The notes beneath the pieces are model-generated. The model was not told the DNA's origin and searched no databases. It was given only the letters and a program-made list of their open reading frames with translations. The position numbers and the translations under genes were made by a program. Shown here piece by piece: positions 1 to 13,633 of a DNA stretch of 64,000 nucleotides (within the stretch, counting starts at the first letter, position 1; each line of letters begins with the position of its first letter). The DNA comes from Cordia subcordata. Its lineage: Eukaryota > Streptophyta > Magnoliopsida > Boraginales > Cordiaceae. The stretch covers positions 4,202,501 through 4,266,500 of the forward strand of contig JAPTOF010000004.1 of assembly GCA_028554755.1 (NCBI GenBank), written 5' to 3'.

Positions 1-1516
1 CCGGGGGGGGGGGGTTAGAGAGTTCAAAATTATTATCTTTGTACTCCCAAAAAGAAAAAGGAAAAGTTCAAAATTCTAAAACCGAATTCCAAATTTTCTT
101 GCTTATAAATCATTGTCAGGAAAAAGCATCTTCTGAAGTCTTCAGGTACGAAGTTTTAAAAACAAATAAATTAATATAACATTACATTAATTGTTACAGA
201 AAGCTGAATCTCGACAACATTGCATGTTCTGACCTCAGGCTTCACCCATCTATAAGCGTAGATTTTTGTGACTATTAAATTCCCTACTTGTAAAATTGAC
301 TTTCTCACCATATCTCCTAACTTATTTTACACTTTCGAATTGGTTCATCAAGTTTCTCTCCATAAAATGAAGCATTTTGGAGAGTCAGAAACTATTTTAA
401 GAATGATTAATAGATAAATTCAAAGCTAATATCCATAACTGAATACAATAGAAACAATATTTTTTCAAGAATTGGAAAAGGCCAAACAAATATAAACCCC
501 CAAACCTATTCATGATAACATTGTAACATGAACAATAGAAGTTACACAATTTCAATGTCAAAGCACATGAGAAACAAAATGAAAATCAAGAAAATTCTTA
601 GCAGATAAGAAAAGTTCAAAGGAACAGAAATTTTACGGCTCCTGATTCTGTAGTGTTGTGGGAATGGAACTTGCTCTAGTGTCTCGTGTATTTGAATGAG
701 AAACAAAGATTATATACTTTACATATAATTGTATGTATATTTTGTCTGCTTTGAGGCTTTTGTGCAGCTGTGAAGGTTTTCAGGAAAGCCCCAGAAAGGA
801 CCATGGATGACTAGTTGAAGGAAATGCAGCAACTGAAAGTTGCAAAGATGCTGATTCTTTATCCTCAGCCTCAAGGCACTTTGCCCAACTGTGAATCTTC
901 TTCTGTTTATATGTTTCGGTCAAGAAAGGTACTTTTGCACGTGGAAGGCCTACTGGATTTGGTGCCAATATACGTTGTTATAAAATTACGACAGAATCTA
1001 ATCGGTAAGCATGTGTTAGAAGGGTGATAAATGCCTAAACCTAGGTGCCTTGCTGCTAGATTCTAATCACATAGGACGTATTTTGTGTCTGTAAAATTAA
1101 TATGTAATGTCCATAAAAATATAAATTTTCTTCAATTCATTATATTTTGTGTATGTCAATCGTGTGTGGTCGGCTTGTGTCGTGAGACTGAAGTGCGGGG
1201 TAGGCTTCCAGTCTCGGTATGTAGCACTGATTAGTGACTTGATGCGGTTACGTTCTAACATATGTTATTATAAAATTATGACAGAAACTAATAACAATAA
1301 ATTGATGATATGCATAATTGCTTCGTGTCTATCAATCTGCCCTCGTTAAATTGGGATCTAAATCTTGAAATATCTGTTTAAGTCAAAGAAGTTTCTCTGA
1401 GCAGAGAATGGAACAAATGTCTTGGACATACATTATTAACTAACGGGTGGGATGAATGATTTGCGAAAAAGCTAATAAGCTAATTTATTAAGCTTCATGA
1501 CTAAATAAAACTAAAA

Positions 1517-1560
<44 letters not shown>

Positions 1561-2094
1561 TTTTTAATTGAAGGAAAGTCAAACGCAAGTAGTATGATCC
1601 TAACATAAAAATCAGTAGGAAAAGTTTTGAAGAAGTCGACTTAAACGAGAAAATTTGTAATAAATGAAAACAATTCAATTCGTTCAAAGTTTTATATTAT
1701 AAGAGTTAGGCTTGTTTAAATTGATTTTTTTTAAAATATATATTCTTTTTTATAAGTATTTGTTTGGTTTTAAAAAAAATTAAAATTCTAAAAAAATTCA
1801 AATTCAATTTTTCTCACAACCAAAAATATTATTTCTTAAAAATACTTTTTCTAAAAATTATTAAAAAAACTATTAAATCATATTTCTTCCGGACCAATTT
1901 GGTCTTACTATTTAGACACCTCTCCTTGATATAATGAATATAAAAATCCCGAGACCCTTCGAGAAACCGTTATTGGGAGTATTAGAACTCCACTATACAT
2001 TACTTATAAGCAGCTCATAAGCTCAAACGCACAACTGATCACCCAAAGCAGCAGCCAAAAACCCAAAAAAAAAGAAAAAAAAAACCACAAGAAG
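1..2094. other. AT-rich flank without a convincing gene
   Basis: The first 14 bases are a G-rich run. Short open frames near 780-1030 exist on both strands but have no supporting splice partners or recognisable domain. A (TA)n array lies at about 1521-1556. Two related stretches of about 32 bases (near 972-1003 and 1260-1291) look like a diverged direct repeat. The last 100 bases before 2095 are A-rich and suit a 5' leader for the next gene. Confidence 0.5.
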
Positions 2095-4321
2095 ATGAAA
2101 CAAGATGACACGAGAAGAACCATAAAGCTGTACTGCCCATCTTTATCGAAGATAGTGCAGTTGGTGGCGTGGGAGGAGCACAGGCTCGACCTGGGCTCCA
2201 TAGCTCGAACCTTTGGGCTCGACCCAGCAACGCTGAAGCTCAACGGTCACTTTATAAGCAGAGGGGTCGATCTTGTGGCCTCTTCTGTTACGTGGAAGTC
2301 TTTGTTGTCTTTCTTCTCCGCCCGTGGCTTGTCCACCGGCGCCTCTGACTCCGACGCGCTCATCGTCGACGGCAAGCTCTCTAAAGTTGGCTCTAAACGT
2401 ATGTGTTCTTGGTTCTTTATCATCACTGCCTTGTGTATGCTTGTTGAGTTTTTTCTTGTTTTGCTACTGTTTTGAACATTCTTGAATTCTTTGGTTGCAA
2501 ATATATTAGGGACATGTTTGGATTGGCTTTTAAGCATTGTTTTAACAACTTTTTAGAAGAAGTAATTTTTTTTTTTTTAAGAATTTGGCTTGTAAAGAAA
2601 AAAATTGTATTTCAGAGTGTTAAGTTTTTGGAAGCTAAATTAAATAATTTTTACAAGAACAATGTACATTTTTTAAGAAAACTTTTTTCTTCCCTAAAAA
2701 AAGCCAATCCAAGAAGTCCCTAAAGATAATTGAGCACTTGAGTAAAAAATTTAAGCTTGTCCAGAGGGGTATTATTTTAGCTGTCCTTCCTGTGCCGGGT
2801 TGATTTTGCTTTTTTCAGTCATTGCGCGTGTACGGTTTTAATATTTTTAAATGTTTTTAAATGATTTTTGTAAAACATAAAACTCAAGCTAGTCGAGAGG
2901 GGTTCGTTTTATTTGTTTATGTGTTTAACAACCAAAGTCTATACATTCTTGATAATCTTGATGGTTTGTTGGAACTTATTGTATTTGTTTATTGTGTTTT
3001 AACAACTAAAGTCTATTATGTTTTTGATAATCTTGGGCCAGCTTTTAGTTTTTTGCTTACAACTTTTTCCCCTGCTCCCTATCCCCCTTTCCTCTTTATT
3101 TTTCCTTTCCCAACATGGCTTGAGATCTCTTCTTAGTTTACTGAAAGTGATGATGCATCAGGAGCACATGAACCGTCGGATGTTGATAATGAAAATCTTA
3201 GGACAAAGGAACATTCTCCTTGTTGTGTTAATGGAAGGCCACAGTCTGAAGATTCCAAATTGCTCAATACAAAAAGGTTGAAAGATGGCAACTCAGGTAT
3301 GTGAACTTGAGCTTCTGAGTCACAAATAGACTTAGGCTGTGTTTCGCCTAGGTGTGAGATGCTTTTAGTAATAAAGCTCTAGAAAAAGTGTTATCGGATA
3401 AAAATAGTTGATTGTTTGATGTTTTCAATTGTTTTGAAAGCAATATTAAAATTTCAAAAATATGGAGCAGTGTTTTTTTTAGAAAAAATGACGGGAAACA
3501 ATTTCTAACCAGATAAAAAGTGCATTTCAAAATTTTTTTTTGACAAGTTTCAATTTGGAGCTTCTGACTTCTTAGCTTATTTTAGCTACAAGTTTCATGA
3601 AAAAGTTCTTTTGAAAATGACCAAATAGATTAGCTTTATAAAAAGTACTTTTTAAGTGTCTAAAAACTAAGGTCGATAGGCTTTTGGTTGTCTTTTCTTA
3701 TATTCACATTCTTGAGGGCATTCAGTGGCTAATAGTGAAAATGGTCCTCGGCCCCTGTTTTCCCCCCTCATTAGAACTTCCCAATGTAAGGGGGGATAAG
3801 AGAAGGAGCATATGCTAATTGAGTATTGTCTCAACCTTGAAAGTGTATTAGTCAAATGAGATGTTTCCTTTTTCGTTTTATTCTGCCTCTGGCAACTTAA
3901 CCGGTTAGATAGCTCACCTATCACTGGCTGTAATTTTGCAGGAGGGATTGACAGGAAACATCAAATTACAGCATACAGCAGCCTGAGTCTGAAAAGGAAG
4001 TTGTTGGCTGAGGACCCAAGCTCATCGAAGAGAACAAGAATCAATAAAAGTGACTCAGGTACGTTATTAGTTTGGACTTGGACAAGTCGTGAAATGATGA
4101 TATAGTCATTCTAGTCTGGACTGTAGATCTTTTTATCATGCCTGTATCATCATTTCATTATCATTTAATTTGAAACCCTTGCAGTTCCCCAGAGAAGCAA
4201 CGATGACCTTCCTGGTACTGTTCCAAACAGTCAATTGCCCTGTAGTTTCATCAGCGAGAATATGAAACGGATGAGAGAAGATGAGATGCTACTTACTGCC
4301 CCTTGCAAGAGGATAAGATGA
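2095..4321 (+). CDS. uncharacterised plant protein, four exons
   Basis: Proposed exons are 2095-2398, 3162-3296, 3942-4058 and 4185-4321, giving 231 codons including TGA. Donors read C|GTATGT, G|GTATGT and G|GTACGT; the acceptors are CAG. The acceptor at 3161 was chosen because a more pyrimidine-rich TAG at 3136 would run into a stop in the phase set by exon 1. Exon 1 encodes a compact globular domain of about 100 residues with IKLYCPSLSKIV and TLKLNGHFISRGVDL; its start resembles a beta-grasp (ubiquitin-like) strand pattern, but this is a guess from appearance. The rest is hydrophilic with basic clusters (SLKRKLL, SSSKRTR) and a C-terminus ending CKRIR, so nuclear location is likely. I do not recognise the family and assign no function. 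A MITE-like stretch lies in intron 2. Confidence 0.78.
3332..3665. repeat. MITE-like insertion in intron 2
   Basis: This AT-rich intronic stretch begins TTAGGCTGTGTTTCGCC. It shares motifs (a CAATTTGGAGCTTCTGA-like core) with the spacer of the inverted repeat near 32035-32455, where the core is in opposite orientation. A clean target duplication was not found, so the class (hAT-like) is tentative. Confidence 0.35.
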
Positions 4322-5036
4322 TTTGTAGGCTCGGCTGGTTACATCCTAGTCAGTGGCTGGGGAAAAGAAAAGGTTTTGATGAGCCTGTGAGGATCAAGAT
4401 ACCTACATGAGCAACTTCACAATAAACGCCTTGACTTTTTTTCACTCAGTCGATTTTGCTTGGTGCTTTTCAAACGCCGGTTATGTAAAGGCAGAAATAC
4501 GGTGTTCACATATGTGGAGACTGAATCACAGAAATTTGGACGTAAGAACTCCTCATTGTGGCATATAACAGGATCTTACTGCCTAAGTTATAACACAGAT
4601 GTTGAGTTGAGGAAATAGCACATATGCTTTTCCTGTTACATCTTAACGATTGAATTTAACTTGAATTTGGGTTGGTTAACTGGATTGGAAAAACAAGGGA
4701 TTCTAATTGTAAGATGTCTAATGAAACTGTCACTCAAAGTAAGCAACCACTCAAACATAACATCATTAGCTCATCATTTTCTGCAATAAGTTGCATGTCA
4801 AAATTGAAGGAGATTGAGAACAAGCTGCAGAAACTGGAAGGTATCTTGCATTGGCAAGAATGAGAACATTGGGTAAATGAATGATATAAATATCACTACT
4901 CGTAGGGCATATGGTACAAAATTGCATGCAAAAACTGGAGATAACTTTAGAATGACAGTTTCTGCTACCTTCTAACATTGTTGTGTAGATGATGCTATTG
5001 TACATCAGGTGCCAATCTCTGGCTTCGTTCTAAAGG
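4322..5036. other. convergent 3' intergenic region
   Basis: This holds the 3' ends of the upstream gene (+) and PIG-T (-). A 63-codon frame at 4672-4863 is not supported by splice signals or any known domain. No RNA gene or repeat was recognised. Confidence 0.5.
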
Positions 5037-8000
5037 TCATCCAAAATAATACTGCCACGCAGCAGCAATCCCCGCAACCAATATGACTTTCAGAATAAGT
5101 TTACGACTCACCAAGGGGGATGAAGATGGAGATGGTTCAGGCGGTTCCCACGGTCTTCCTTTCAATTTAGCAGACAACTTAGACAGCGGCGTTGTCAATG
5201 GGCCTGTTCTTTTGCCTGCAGGAAAGTGACAAAGAAGCAAATGCTGGTACTTAAAGAGATTGAAGCAATATTTCCTTGTACCAGGGTAAAAAAAGGGAAG
5301 AAGCTATATTTGTATGAACAGATCACAGACTCGGTACAGTCTTCATAGTTTTCCTATTTATCAAGAATATCAATTTCTGTCCACAACATATAATAAACAA
5401 GCAAAATGAATGCAATTTGCTAGAGCATCACACAGGAAGAAGACAGATGCAAGGAAATGCTCTGTAGAAGAGCAAACAAGTTCAAGTTGGATTAGAATTT
5501 GGTGCATTAAGCCAATAGTTGTCTATTTCACCGCCAATTTGTCTCTGGCAGATGACATCTATTGCAAAGTTTCAAGGAACTCAACCAATTAGCATGTAAC
5601 CCAATTTGTAAGTGCATCGCCTTGGTCAGTATAAGCAGGTTCCTGAGATATGTAGGGTTCTCATAATGACTGTAGCAAAACTAAGAAAAAGGATGAGCTC
5701 ATTCCTATCTCATTATTATTAACTAAAATGTTGGTCATGAAACCTGATACTTCTGCACGTGTTTCCTGAAACATGTATTTACAAGCAAAAGACTTCCATT
5801 TATTATAAATATTCATAAAAGATGGTAATCAAATTTCTAAATGCTACTTTCTTTTTCTTCGTCTTTGGATCCTTTTTAACTCTATATGAGTAGACAGTTT
5901 GATAAATTAAAGAGTAAGGTCACTAAAGTTCACAGTGGAAAGAGCAATACAGAGAGCAATCTAGAGCACTTCAGGAGACATTACCTTTGCTTTTCAAAAG
6001 CCTTTCCTCCTCGCCTATACGCCTCCGCAATGCATTAAGAAGTGATCCAAAATATAGAGCAAAAACCGTGCATGTGATTGTGATGACGTTGTAAGGCATG
6101 CTGAAATCAGGAGTGGTCAAAGGCACAAGAAGTACTTCTGTGTAAGCCAGCACAGGACTTATTTCCTGTTCAGATATTAGAAGTTGTAAGAAATTCAGAA
6201 AGGAGAGTTTTAGTTATCGATAAGCTAATATTATTACCTGCAGTTTAGATAAGATAGGCAACTTGTTCAAAGAATCATCCCCAACAAAATTCATTTTTGT
6301 TTGGAAGTCAGCAAAGTTAACTAAAGCTGATGGAATGTCAAAACCCTGGTTAGCATCTGGAGGGTATTCATCAATGTGCAGAAATCCCTGTGGAGAATTC
6401 AAACGACCAACTATATTAGTATGAAACTTTAACCCTCCACCAAAAGTGTGTAGAACTCTTTGGATACTGTGGCTCTCTCAGAGGGGGGGAGGAAGATTCC
6501 TATCCCTGCTGTAACCCCCCTCTCCTTTAAGGTTGTCTCTTACTCTATCCCCCATTAGGAATAGCAAGACGGGGGAACTACTTCTGGTCCTCCCTTACTC
6601 AATTCCTAATTGTGCAGGTTGCCATCACAGCTTCGCATTCCCAGAGACAGTAGACTAGAATAGATGTTGACTCTTTCTATCAGATTTAAATAAGTAGTCC
6701 GTTGATGCAAAGTAGTGTGTTTTAATACGGCGGTAGGGGGGGGGGGGGGAAGAAGGATAAAAAGGAAAAAAGAGGAAAAAAAAAAAGAACTGGCTGGTCA
6801 AGCAGCCAAAAGTGAATAGCATGTACCGTAGAACTTGAACAATTATGGCCTAAGAGAAATGTATACACTTTTCTATCAGAGCATAAGAAAAGTAAGGCTA
6901 GCTGGCCTACTTGAGCTAATCAGAAAGAGGAACAAAGTATTCAAGTGGAATCATGCTTCCAAAACTATGTGCATCCAATAAGCAATTATCCCAATTTAAT
7001 GGAAAAAGCTTTCTATTTCACTTGGTCTTCGAGCATTACCAAAATCAGAAAACAGATTAGTATCTTGAGCTCTGGCAAGCTGTGATTTACCTATCCTTGT
7101 TTGAGAGCCTCATATCTTAAGAAGGTAAAAATAAGCCAAGTTTGAAAGCATTATAGACCGATAATATCCCCACCAAATAAAAAGCTAAAAACAAAGAATC
7201 CAGATTTGACTTCCTCACTTTTCCACAAAAGAGACTGGCCCTCAGAGTGCACCTGAAACCTTGAGGGTATTAGCTCAATCACTTTATCTTTGCATTCAGG
7301 CTTAGACAGGTGCATTATGTCGATAGAAGGACAAAATACACAGGCACATATATGTGGCAGACATATTAACAGACATTGCAAAGTGTATTGTCATTTATGT
7401 GTAATGAACCAATCGTTTTACCAAGCTGATGCAATTTCGGGACAAGTTTTGAAGGTGGAGAAAGAGATGCATTGAAGCCGACAACATCTCTAGCCTTTTG
7501 AGCTGAAGGTTTATGGGAGGAAAAGAATTGAGAGCCACGGCACCACATAAAATCACCAGAAACCAGACACAGTGGCTACTCTACTTTGCAGGAGTTTGGT
7601 TGAGCCCCAACTAGTATTCAATTGGCAAGCACAAAAGAAAATTAAAAAAATTATTTAGCTGTAAAATTCTCACAAGAGAATAACTGAATAAGACATTAGC
7701 TTAGTAAACGAAACAGAGTGTTAGCAACTAGAATCAAACTATTTGCTTATTTCAATTAACTCTAGCCAACAAGAATTTACTCAAGAAACTTGTCAACTTT
7801 TGATTGTCAAACACAAAAAAAGAAAAGGTTATACTTAGTTCTGAAACTAGAAGTTTCTGCAATCGTCATGGTAGATTGCTGGCACAAGAAAGAACTCCAA
7901 CAACTGGATAATTTCTATAAGAACCTAGCTGTAAACCAAATTATACCAAGCCTCATTCCAAGAATTAAACTAAACCAAGTACTAAGAAAAAGGGATTTCC

Positions 8001-10110
8001 TAGAAAAATGAACCCCAGAAAAAGCTTTATAGAAAATAAATAGATCAGAATGAGGACACCAAAGAAATCCAAATTGATAAGTTATAATGCTCTAACAGGA
8101 TATTGCTATAGGCTGAAACTGCATCCAATGTATTGAAATCGCTTTTCTAACCCCTTTCTATAGTCCCGGACCACCATGAATCATTGATCTAATAGGTAAA
8201 TGACTTCAAAACAATCTTTACGCAATTCATACCTTATCAAACTCCAAGGTTAACGCAGCTGACTTCACACTGCAAGGCAGTTTCAGAATCATCTCCATTA
8301 CACCAGGAGAGACCTTGTCTTCTGAAGGTGAAATGCTCATCTTTTCTATGATTTTTTCAGCAGGTTGAAGTTCCTCATCAACATACACTTTTAGAGTATG
8401 GTAATACACCTTCACATACCAAGGGACAACTTGGAAAACATGAACTCTCAAATTGCAAATGCCATCACCAGCGCTCTGTACATTCACACTCTGTCCAGTA
8501 GATGTCAAGGAGACTGCTATTGCGCCTCTTTCATTTCCACTTCCCATTAAGAACCTCCTAGCATGCAGAGGTGCTAGTTGGCATGACCAAGTTACAGGCA
8601 GCTTCCACCTGAGCCCCAAATCGAACGGCTTTGAATCACTGTTATCATCAACTGAGAATTCAAAGAGGATTGAAGATTTCTCATTATGCAAGTTTTCTAC
8701 TTCTTTGATTACCCTGTCTGGGGAAACTGATAATTCAAAGCTTGGATCAGTCCAAGTGCCTCCAAAGGGCTGAACCCCAGAATCTGATACTTCATTTTGC
8801 CTCCATGTTTTCTTCAACTCAGACACCAAATTCTGCTCGAAATGAATATAAATATGACTAGATTTGGAAAGAACACATCTTCCATTGACTTTCTTCCCAA
8901 ATAGGGAGCTAAGAGACCAACTTGGTTGAAATTTTGATCCACCAGGAGTTCTAACAGTAGACGGTTGAAGAACAACAGAAAGGGTTTGCTCAAGTATTAT
9001 TCCAGAACTGGACTTATCTGAATGAAAATCATTTGCTATCAAATGCAGTCGCTGAGAATGATAGAATCCTCTGTAGATGGATGATCTGTCCATCAATGCA
9101 GCAAGCCCAGCTTTGTCACGACAAGGAAGCAACTTCAACCAAGGAGTGAGGTTTTCCGTGCAAACAGCCTCACGAGGCAATGTGCCATATCTCAAATTAC
9201 CTCTAGAATGCTGGAAGCTCCATTGAGGTGAAGAATAACTAGTAGAATCCTCCAGGAAGTTGATCGAAGCACAGAATAGCCCTGAAAGCGCATGAGTTAA
9301 ATTTTTCCAGGAAGCATCAACCTGATCTTGAGGAACATCAAAAGCAGCCCATAATTCAACTCCCGGTGGCTTCACATTCCTGCTTATAGGATCATATCCA
9401 CCCCAGCGTTCATAATTCCATCTCCCTTGTGTGAAAGACAATTCCATCTCCCGAACCCGGAATTTGTGAACCTGATTGTGCAATGCAAGACCACATAACT
9501 TTACAAATTGCCACATTAAATTAAACAACCCAGCTAAACCTTTAATTGTTTCACACTATCAAGAAAGTAACAAATAAATGAATTGAGGAACAACATTTTC
9601 AAACATCAAAAATTAAAGTAAGAGACAAATAAGGAAACAAATACTTCATAAGTAAATATTAAATAAAACCCACAATCTTCCTTGCAAAACTATATATAGG
9701 TGTAAATGATTATTTATGAGATTATGACAATTAGCCGGCGCCAACGTGTAACTCCGACAAAACACGGCAATAATCAATAGACACTGTTGAACTTAACGAA
9801 TTAACAAAGCCATACACTTCAAAAAGACAGCAAAAATAAATGCATACAGTAAAGCGCAAAAAGTTACCAATTGGTAGATGGATTTGGGGAAGAGATGGTG
9901 ATGTGAGCCATAGGCTTGAGTAGGAGGGACACTGGTTTGGAAATGGAAGTGGGCCAACACTTTGCGATCAGGCAATGGCTTTAACACTAACGCTTCTGAC
10001 AACTCTTCTTCTTGTTCTTCTCCTTTTGCTGGTTGCGCTATAGATTCTGAGGTGGTTGAAAAGAGGAATAGAAATAGCAGACAGAATAATAAATTCGTTA
10101 AGCGACCCAT
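5037..10110 (-). CDS. PIGT: GPI transamidase subunit PIG-T (Gpi16 family)
   Basis: PIG-T is the ER-membrane subunit of the GPI transamidase complex, which cleaves a C-terminal signal and attaches the GPI anchor. Minus-strand exons are 9868-10110, 8233-9471, 6238-6387, 5985-6165 and 5037-5215; phases close to 664 codons including TGA (663 residues), normal for plant family members. Residues 1-24 form a hydrophobic signal peptide. Conserved family blocks visible include [61 protein letters not shown] and [16 protein letters not shown], the last leading into a membrane span. Another hydrophobic segment, [20 protein letters not shown], ends the protein. The long frame in exon 2 opens with an in-frame ATG at 9528 that lies in intron 1 and is not the true start. 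Sure of identity from conserved blocks. Confidence 0.95.
6466..6790. repeat. G/C-tract-rich segment in PIG-T intron 2
   Basis: The segment contains purine and pyrimidine tracts, including a 14-base G run near 6727-6740. A stretch ending CCCTTACTCAATTCCTA also occurs at about 27613-27630 inside the insertion within the XTH pseudogene, which suggests a dispersed repeat of unknown class. Confidence 0.3.
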
Positions 10111-11315
10111 TAGATAGAGTGTGTTGAGATAAGTGGTGTTATGGTGACGTGATGGAGGTTGCGATGGTTGAGTCCGCCATGGAAGGAGGATGCGTCTCTG
10201 CTTGCAGGAGAGCTCTCTCTCTCTCTCAGTTTAGATCAGAGCTCTGTAGAGGGTAGAGAGTGTTGTGGTGACTGGGCCGGTTGGCCCATTAAGACTCTAT
10301 TGAGGCCCAGCAAATAATCGGGTCCTTGGAGAATGGAGATAGCCTTTTTCACGAAAATTTCGTCCAAAAAATTAAATTCTACAAGTGGGGAGATGGACAT
10401 TAAATGAAAATAGATTTTCTAAATTCTTAAAACTTATAAATTTTCTTCTGTTTAAGAATTTTGAGGTTCTAAGTTATAATTAATTCTTGTTAGGACAATT
10501 TTATTAGGTGATTTGGATTTCATGAATTTTCTATTTAGGAGGAATAATATTTTGACACTTCTCGTCACACATGATTTTCTGACCAAAAATTAATTGGTGT
10601 TAGGTTGATTTTATTAAGTGGTTTTAGATTTTATAAACTTTTTATTTTGAAGGAATAATATTCTATCACTCCATGTCACATGTGGTAGATACAAACTTTT
10701 ATGTCATGTTAAGAATTCTCAACCTAAAATTAATTGGTGCTAGAAAGAGTAGTGTTGAATTTTATGGATTTTTTATGTGGGAAAAATTAATATTCTAACA
10801 CTTTTTCTAAATGATCGTATCTTCAAGGTCATTGCTATTCTTCTGAGATCTTTTTTCTAATATTAAAATTCTAATAGTTTTTATTGGTGTTTCATTTGCC
10901 TAAACTTGATTCTGATCCTGCAGTATAATATTTTGCTTGAAATTTACATGTATTAAATTTTGGCAAGTGAAAATGTCCACTATATATGGTCCCAAAAAGC
11001 CTATACAATTTTTCATCATATTTTTGTCTCTATCATGCAAATGATGAAAACTCTACATGAAATTTATATGCTTGTTAAATTATACTACCGTATTTCCTAT
11101 GTTGAATTTTTTTCGTCATTGACATTATATCTTATATTACTGATACCACATTGATTATTTTACATAATGTCCAATCCTATCAACTTTCTATCATATCTTT
11201 ATTCTAACCTTTTACGATATATATCAACGTTGAAACAAGAATGACGTCATAAATTTATTGAAACACGTCGAATACGCAACTCAACATATTTAATATATAT
11301 ATATATATATATATT
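10111..11315. other. PIG-T upstream region and AT-rich intergenic DNA
   Basis: A CT-repeat leader-like stretch lies at 10210-10228 just upstream of PIG-T. From about 10455 to 10805 there are roughly three degenerate tandem units (about 115-145 bases), each with an ATTAATT...TTAGG...TTTTATT...GGAATAATATT pattern. The remainder is AT-rich and ends in a (TA)n run at 11292-11314 abutting the XTH-A stop codon. Confidence 0.45.
10455..10805. repeat. degenerate tandem repeat, about three units
   Basis: Units starting near 10471, 10584 and 10729 share AAAATTAATTGGTGYTAG-like heads and GGAATAATATTCTA-like middles. They are old and diverged. Confidence 0.4.
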
Positions 11316-13633
11316 TTAAATGCATTCCGGGGGAGGACTAGGAAACCTAGGCTTGTCGGAACAATAATCATAAGTCATATACTTTGATCTCACATTTTGA
11401 TAAGCCATTTGTTGTTGAGCATCCAATTTCCAAAATTTCCTAGCGTTCCACCAAAACTCAGAAGAGTAGCAAACTTTATTATGAGTATTAGTAGAGGCAC
11501 AGCCATGAATGCCGAAGCCTTGAAAGTGGGCTCTGAAGGGTGCATGAGACCAATTGGTTTTGGTTTGGCCCCCATCTGTTGCCCAGCTATCCCCATCCCA
11601 CAAGCTTGCTTCTAGTTGCATTGGTTGTGTTGGGTATTCAACTCCAATCTTTTTGTTGTTCTTGAACACCCTAATGGGAATGTTATCAACGTAAAACCTA
11701 CAAATAAAAGCGTACAAACAAAGAAATTCAATGACCAATTTTGTGTACGTAGTCACATCATCGGATGTCGTGTTATTCTCGTTATTTTTAAACCGATAAA
11801 TTTCGTTCCACAAAACACTAGTTACATGAATATAAAAATAACATTAAATGATGTGTATCCCCATTATAAATACAGGTCAATCCAATAGGGGGAGGGGGGG
11901 GAGTCCTAGACCTTCCTAACTCCTTATTCTAGTATATACACAAAAAAAATATATTAGTGTTGGTTTAGATTGATTTTTTTCAACACGTTTTTATATAAAT
12001 TTTAAAAAATGTGCTATTTTAATGAGTTGAAATTTTTTAACTTCTGAAAAAAAAAAAACTAAGAATTTTTAACTTTTTTTTGAAGTCAATTCAATTATTT
12101 ATTGCAAAAAAAAGGTACTTTCTTAATGTAAACAAGTGCTTTCTCATGGAGAGAAAGAGGGGGAAAAAAAAAAGCCAATCCAGATGGCCATAGTCCCTGT
12201 GAGAAAAAAAGTTATTACTCAGATTATTAGATTATTTATTTTAAAATTCCACTTGAATATGTGAAGAAGTTTGCAGTAATTAAAACACGATCAAAGAAAT
12301 GCAAATTCTTAGTTTCTTACACTATTTGACATTGGTTCCAGAGGATTTTATAGGTATGAAAATCTGCAGTAGGATCAAACCACAGGAGAATCCTTTGCTC
12401 TCTATCTCCGTGGCCGTTGGTGAATATGTTAGTCTGCAGCGTTATAGGTTTACCTTCTCTATTGCCCAAGAACTCAATGTCTAACTCATCATGATTATTA
12501 GTATGTGATGAAAGCTGCAATCATTAGCAAATTTAAACCCATCAGAAATCAGCTTTAATAATGTCACGATTATGTATCATATAGATCGGGTATAGGGATG
12601 AAACATAAAAGATTATGTATCATATAGATCGGGCATAGGAATAAAAGATAAAAGATTATGTATCATATAGATACGAATTACGATTATTACATAAAATGCT
12701 GTAACCGCCCCTGCAGAGTCCTTTTCTGGTAACTTTATCTTCATATGAAAGAAGCCAGATCCATAACTTAGCTTGGAACCAAAGCCAGCCCCTGCATTAA
12801 TATATAGTCATTTGCAATTTTTCGAAAGAATAAAATGAAATTAGTTTTTTCTTTATACGAATCAGATAGATTTACGTAATTCAGAGAACCAAAGATTACT
12901 ATTTTCCACAATGCATGCCATTGAGATAATAGACAAAGCAATAGATGCAGTTCCCTAGCATGAATTCATATTGAAATTTGCATAACACTAGCTAGTAGGG
13001 ATTGGCAAGATTATATGGCATTTTTCAAGCCCGTACAGGCTTTATTGTACGAAGAGTAGATTTTACATACATGAAAAATATGCTTCATGTAAAATAGATT
13101 TTCGCAAGTAATAAATTCTGAATTTTCTCGTAGTACTTTTTATATTTAATAAGGTATATATACTGATAATGATATATCCAACCAAGCCAAAAGCTTCGGA
13201 AACTTGATTACGGGAGTCAACTACTAGAAGTTCTAAAAGAAATTTTACATTTGAGAATAATTGAACGAAATTTTATAATATCTTAGAACAGGCGCTATGT
13301 CTGGTAATTAGGCTCGAAAAAATAATATTTTTTGACCAAAAAAATTATAAACGTTAACAATAATTGCATGTAACCATAACAATAGCAGAAGCATGATGAA
13401 TTTTTCGAATTAAGAAGAATATTAATTGAAATATCGAGTTAGAGATAAAATTAACCGGAATAGTTATCCAGCGAGAGCTGAATTTCTTTTCCTTGGTTCA
13501 GGGACACGACATGATCGTTTCCCCATGTAATATTGTAGTTGACATCAAAGTTTACATCTTCGGCTGCAGTAGCCAGCATCACCGTACTTATCAGCGGGAG
13601 AACTGCAAAGAAGTTCAGATGAAGAAAATCCAT
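11316..13633 (-). CDS. XTH: xyloglucan endotransglucosylase/hydrolase A
   Basis: This is a secreted GH16 enzyme that cuts and religates xyloglucan in the cell wall. Minus exons are 13456-13633, 12691-12791, 12321-12514 and 11316-11697 (phases 1, 0, 2; 284 residues). The first 23 residues are a signal peptide ending in ATAA. The catalytic motif [10 protein letters not shown] gives nucleophile Glu103 and acid/base Glu107. The C-terminal XET_C region carries the usual cysteines (HGC...VCY and YDYC...PEC). The motif is followed by NREG, so the N-glycosylation site commonly found just after the catalytic motif is absent. A TATA box (CTATATAAAA on the minus strand) lies at about 13703-13713, some 70 bases upstream of the ATG. 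This is the most diverged member of the cluster; donor or acceptor preference cannot be read by eye. Confidence 0.93.
12568..12672. repeat. 43-base tandem repeat in XTH-A intron 2
   Basis: Two full units (12568-12610 and 12611-12653) and a partial third each begin GATTATGTATCATATAGAT. They differ at only a few positions. Confidence 0.8.

Noticed and set aside
780..1027. Open frames of 62 and 70 codons on both strands
   Set aside because: They overlap each other, show no domain and have no convincing splice partners in the AT-rich surroundings; a gene relic is possible but unsupported.
8453..8773. 106-codon plus-strand frame
   Set aside because: Shadow of PIG-T exon 2 on the opposite strand.
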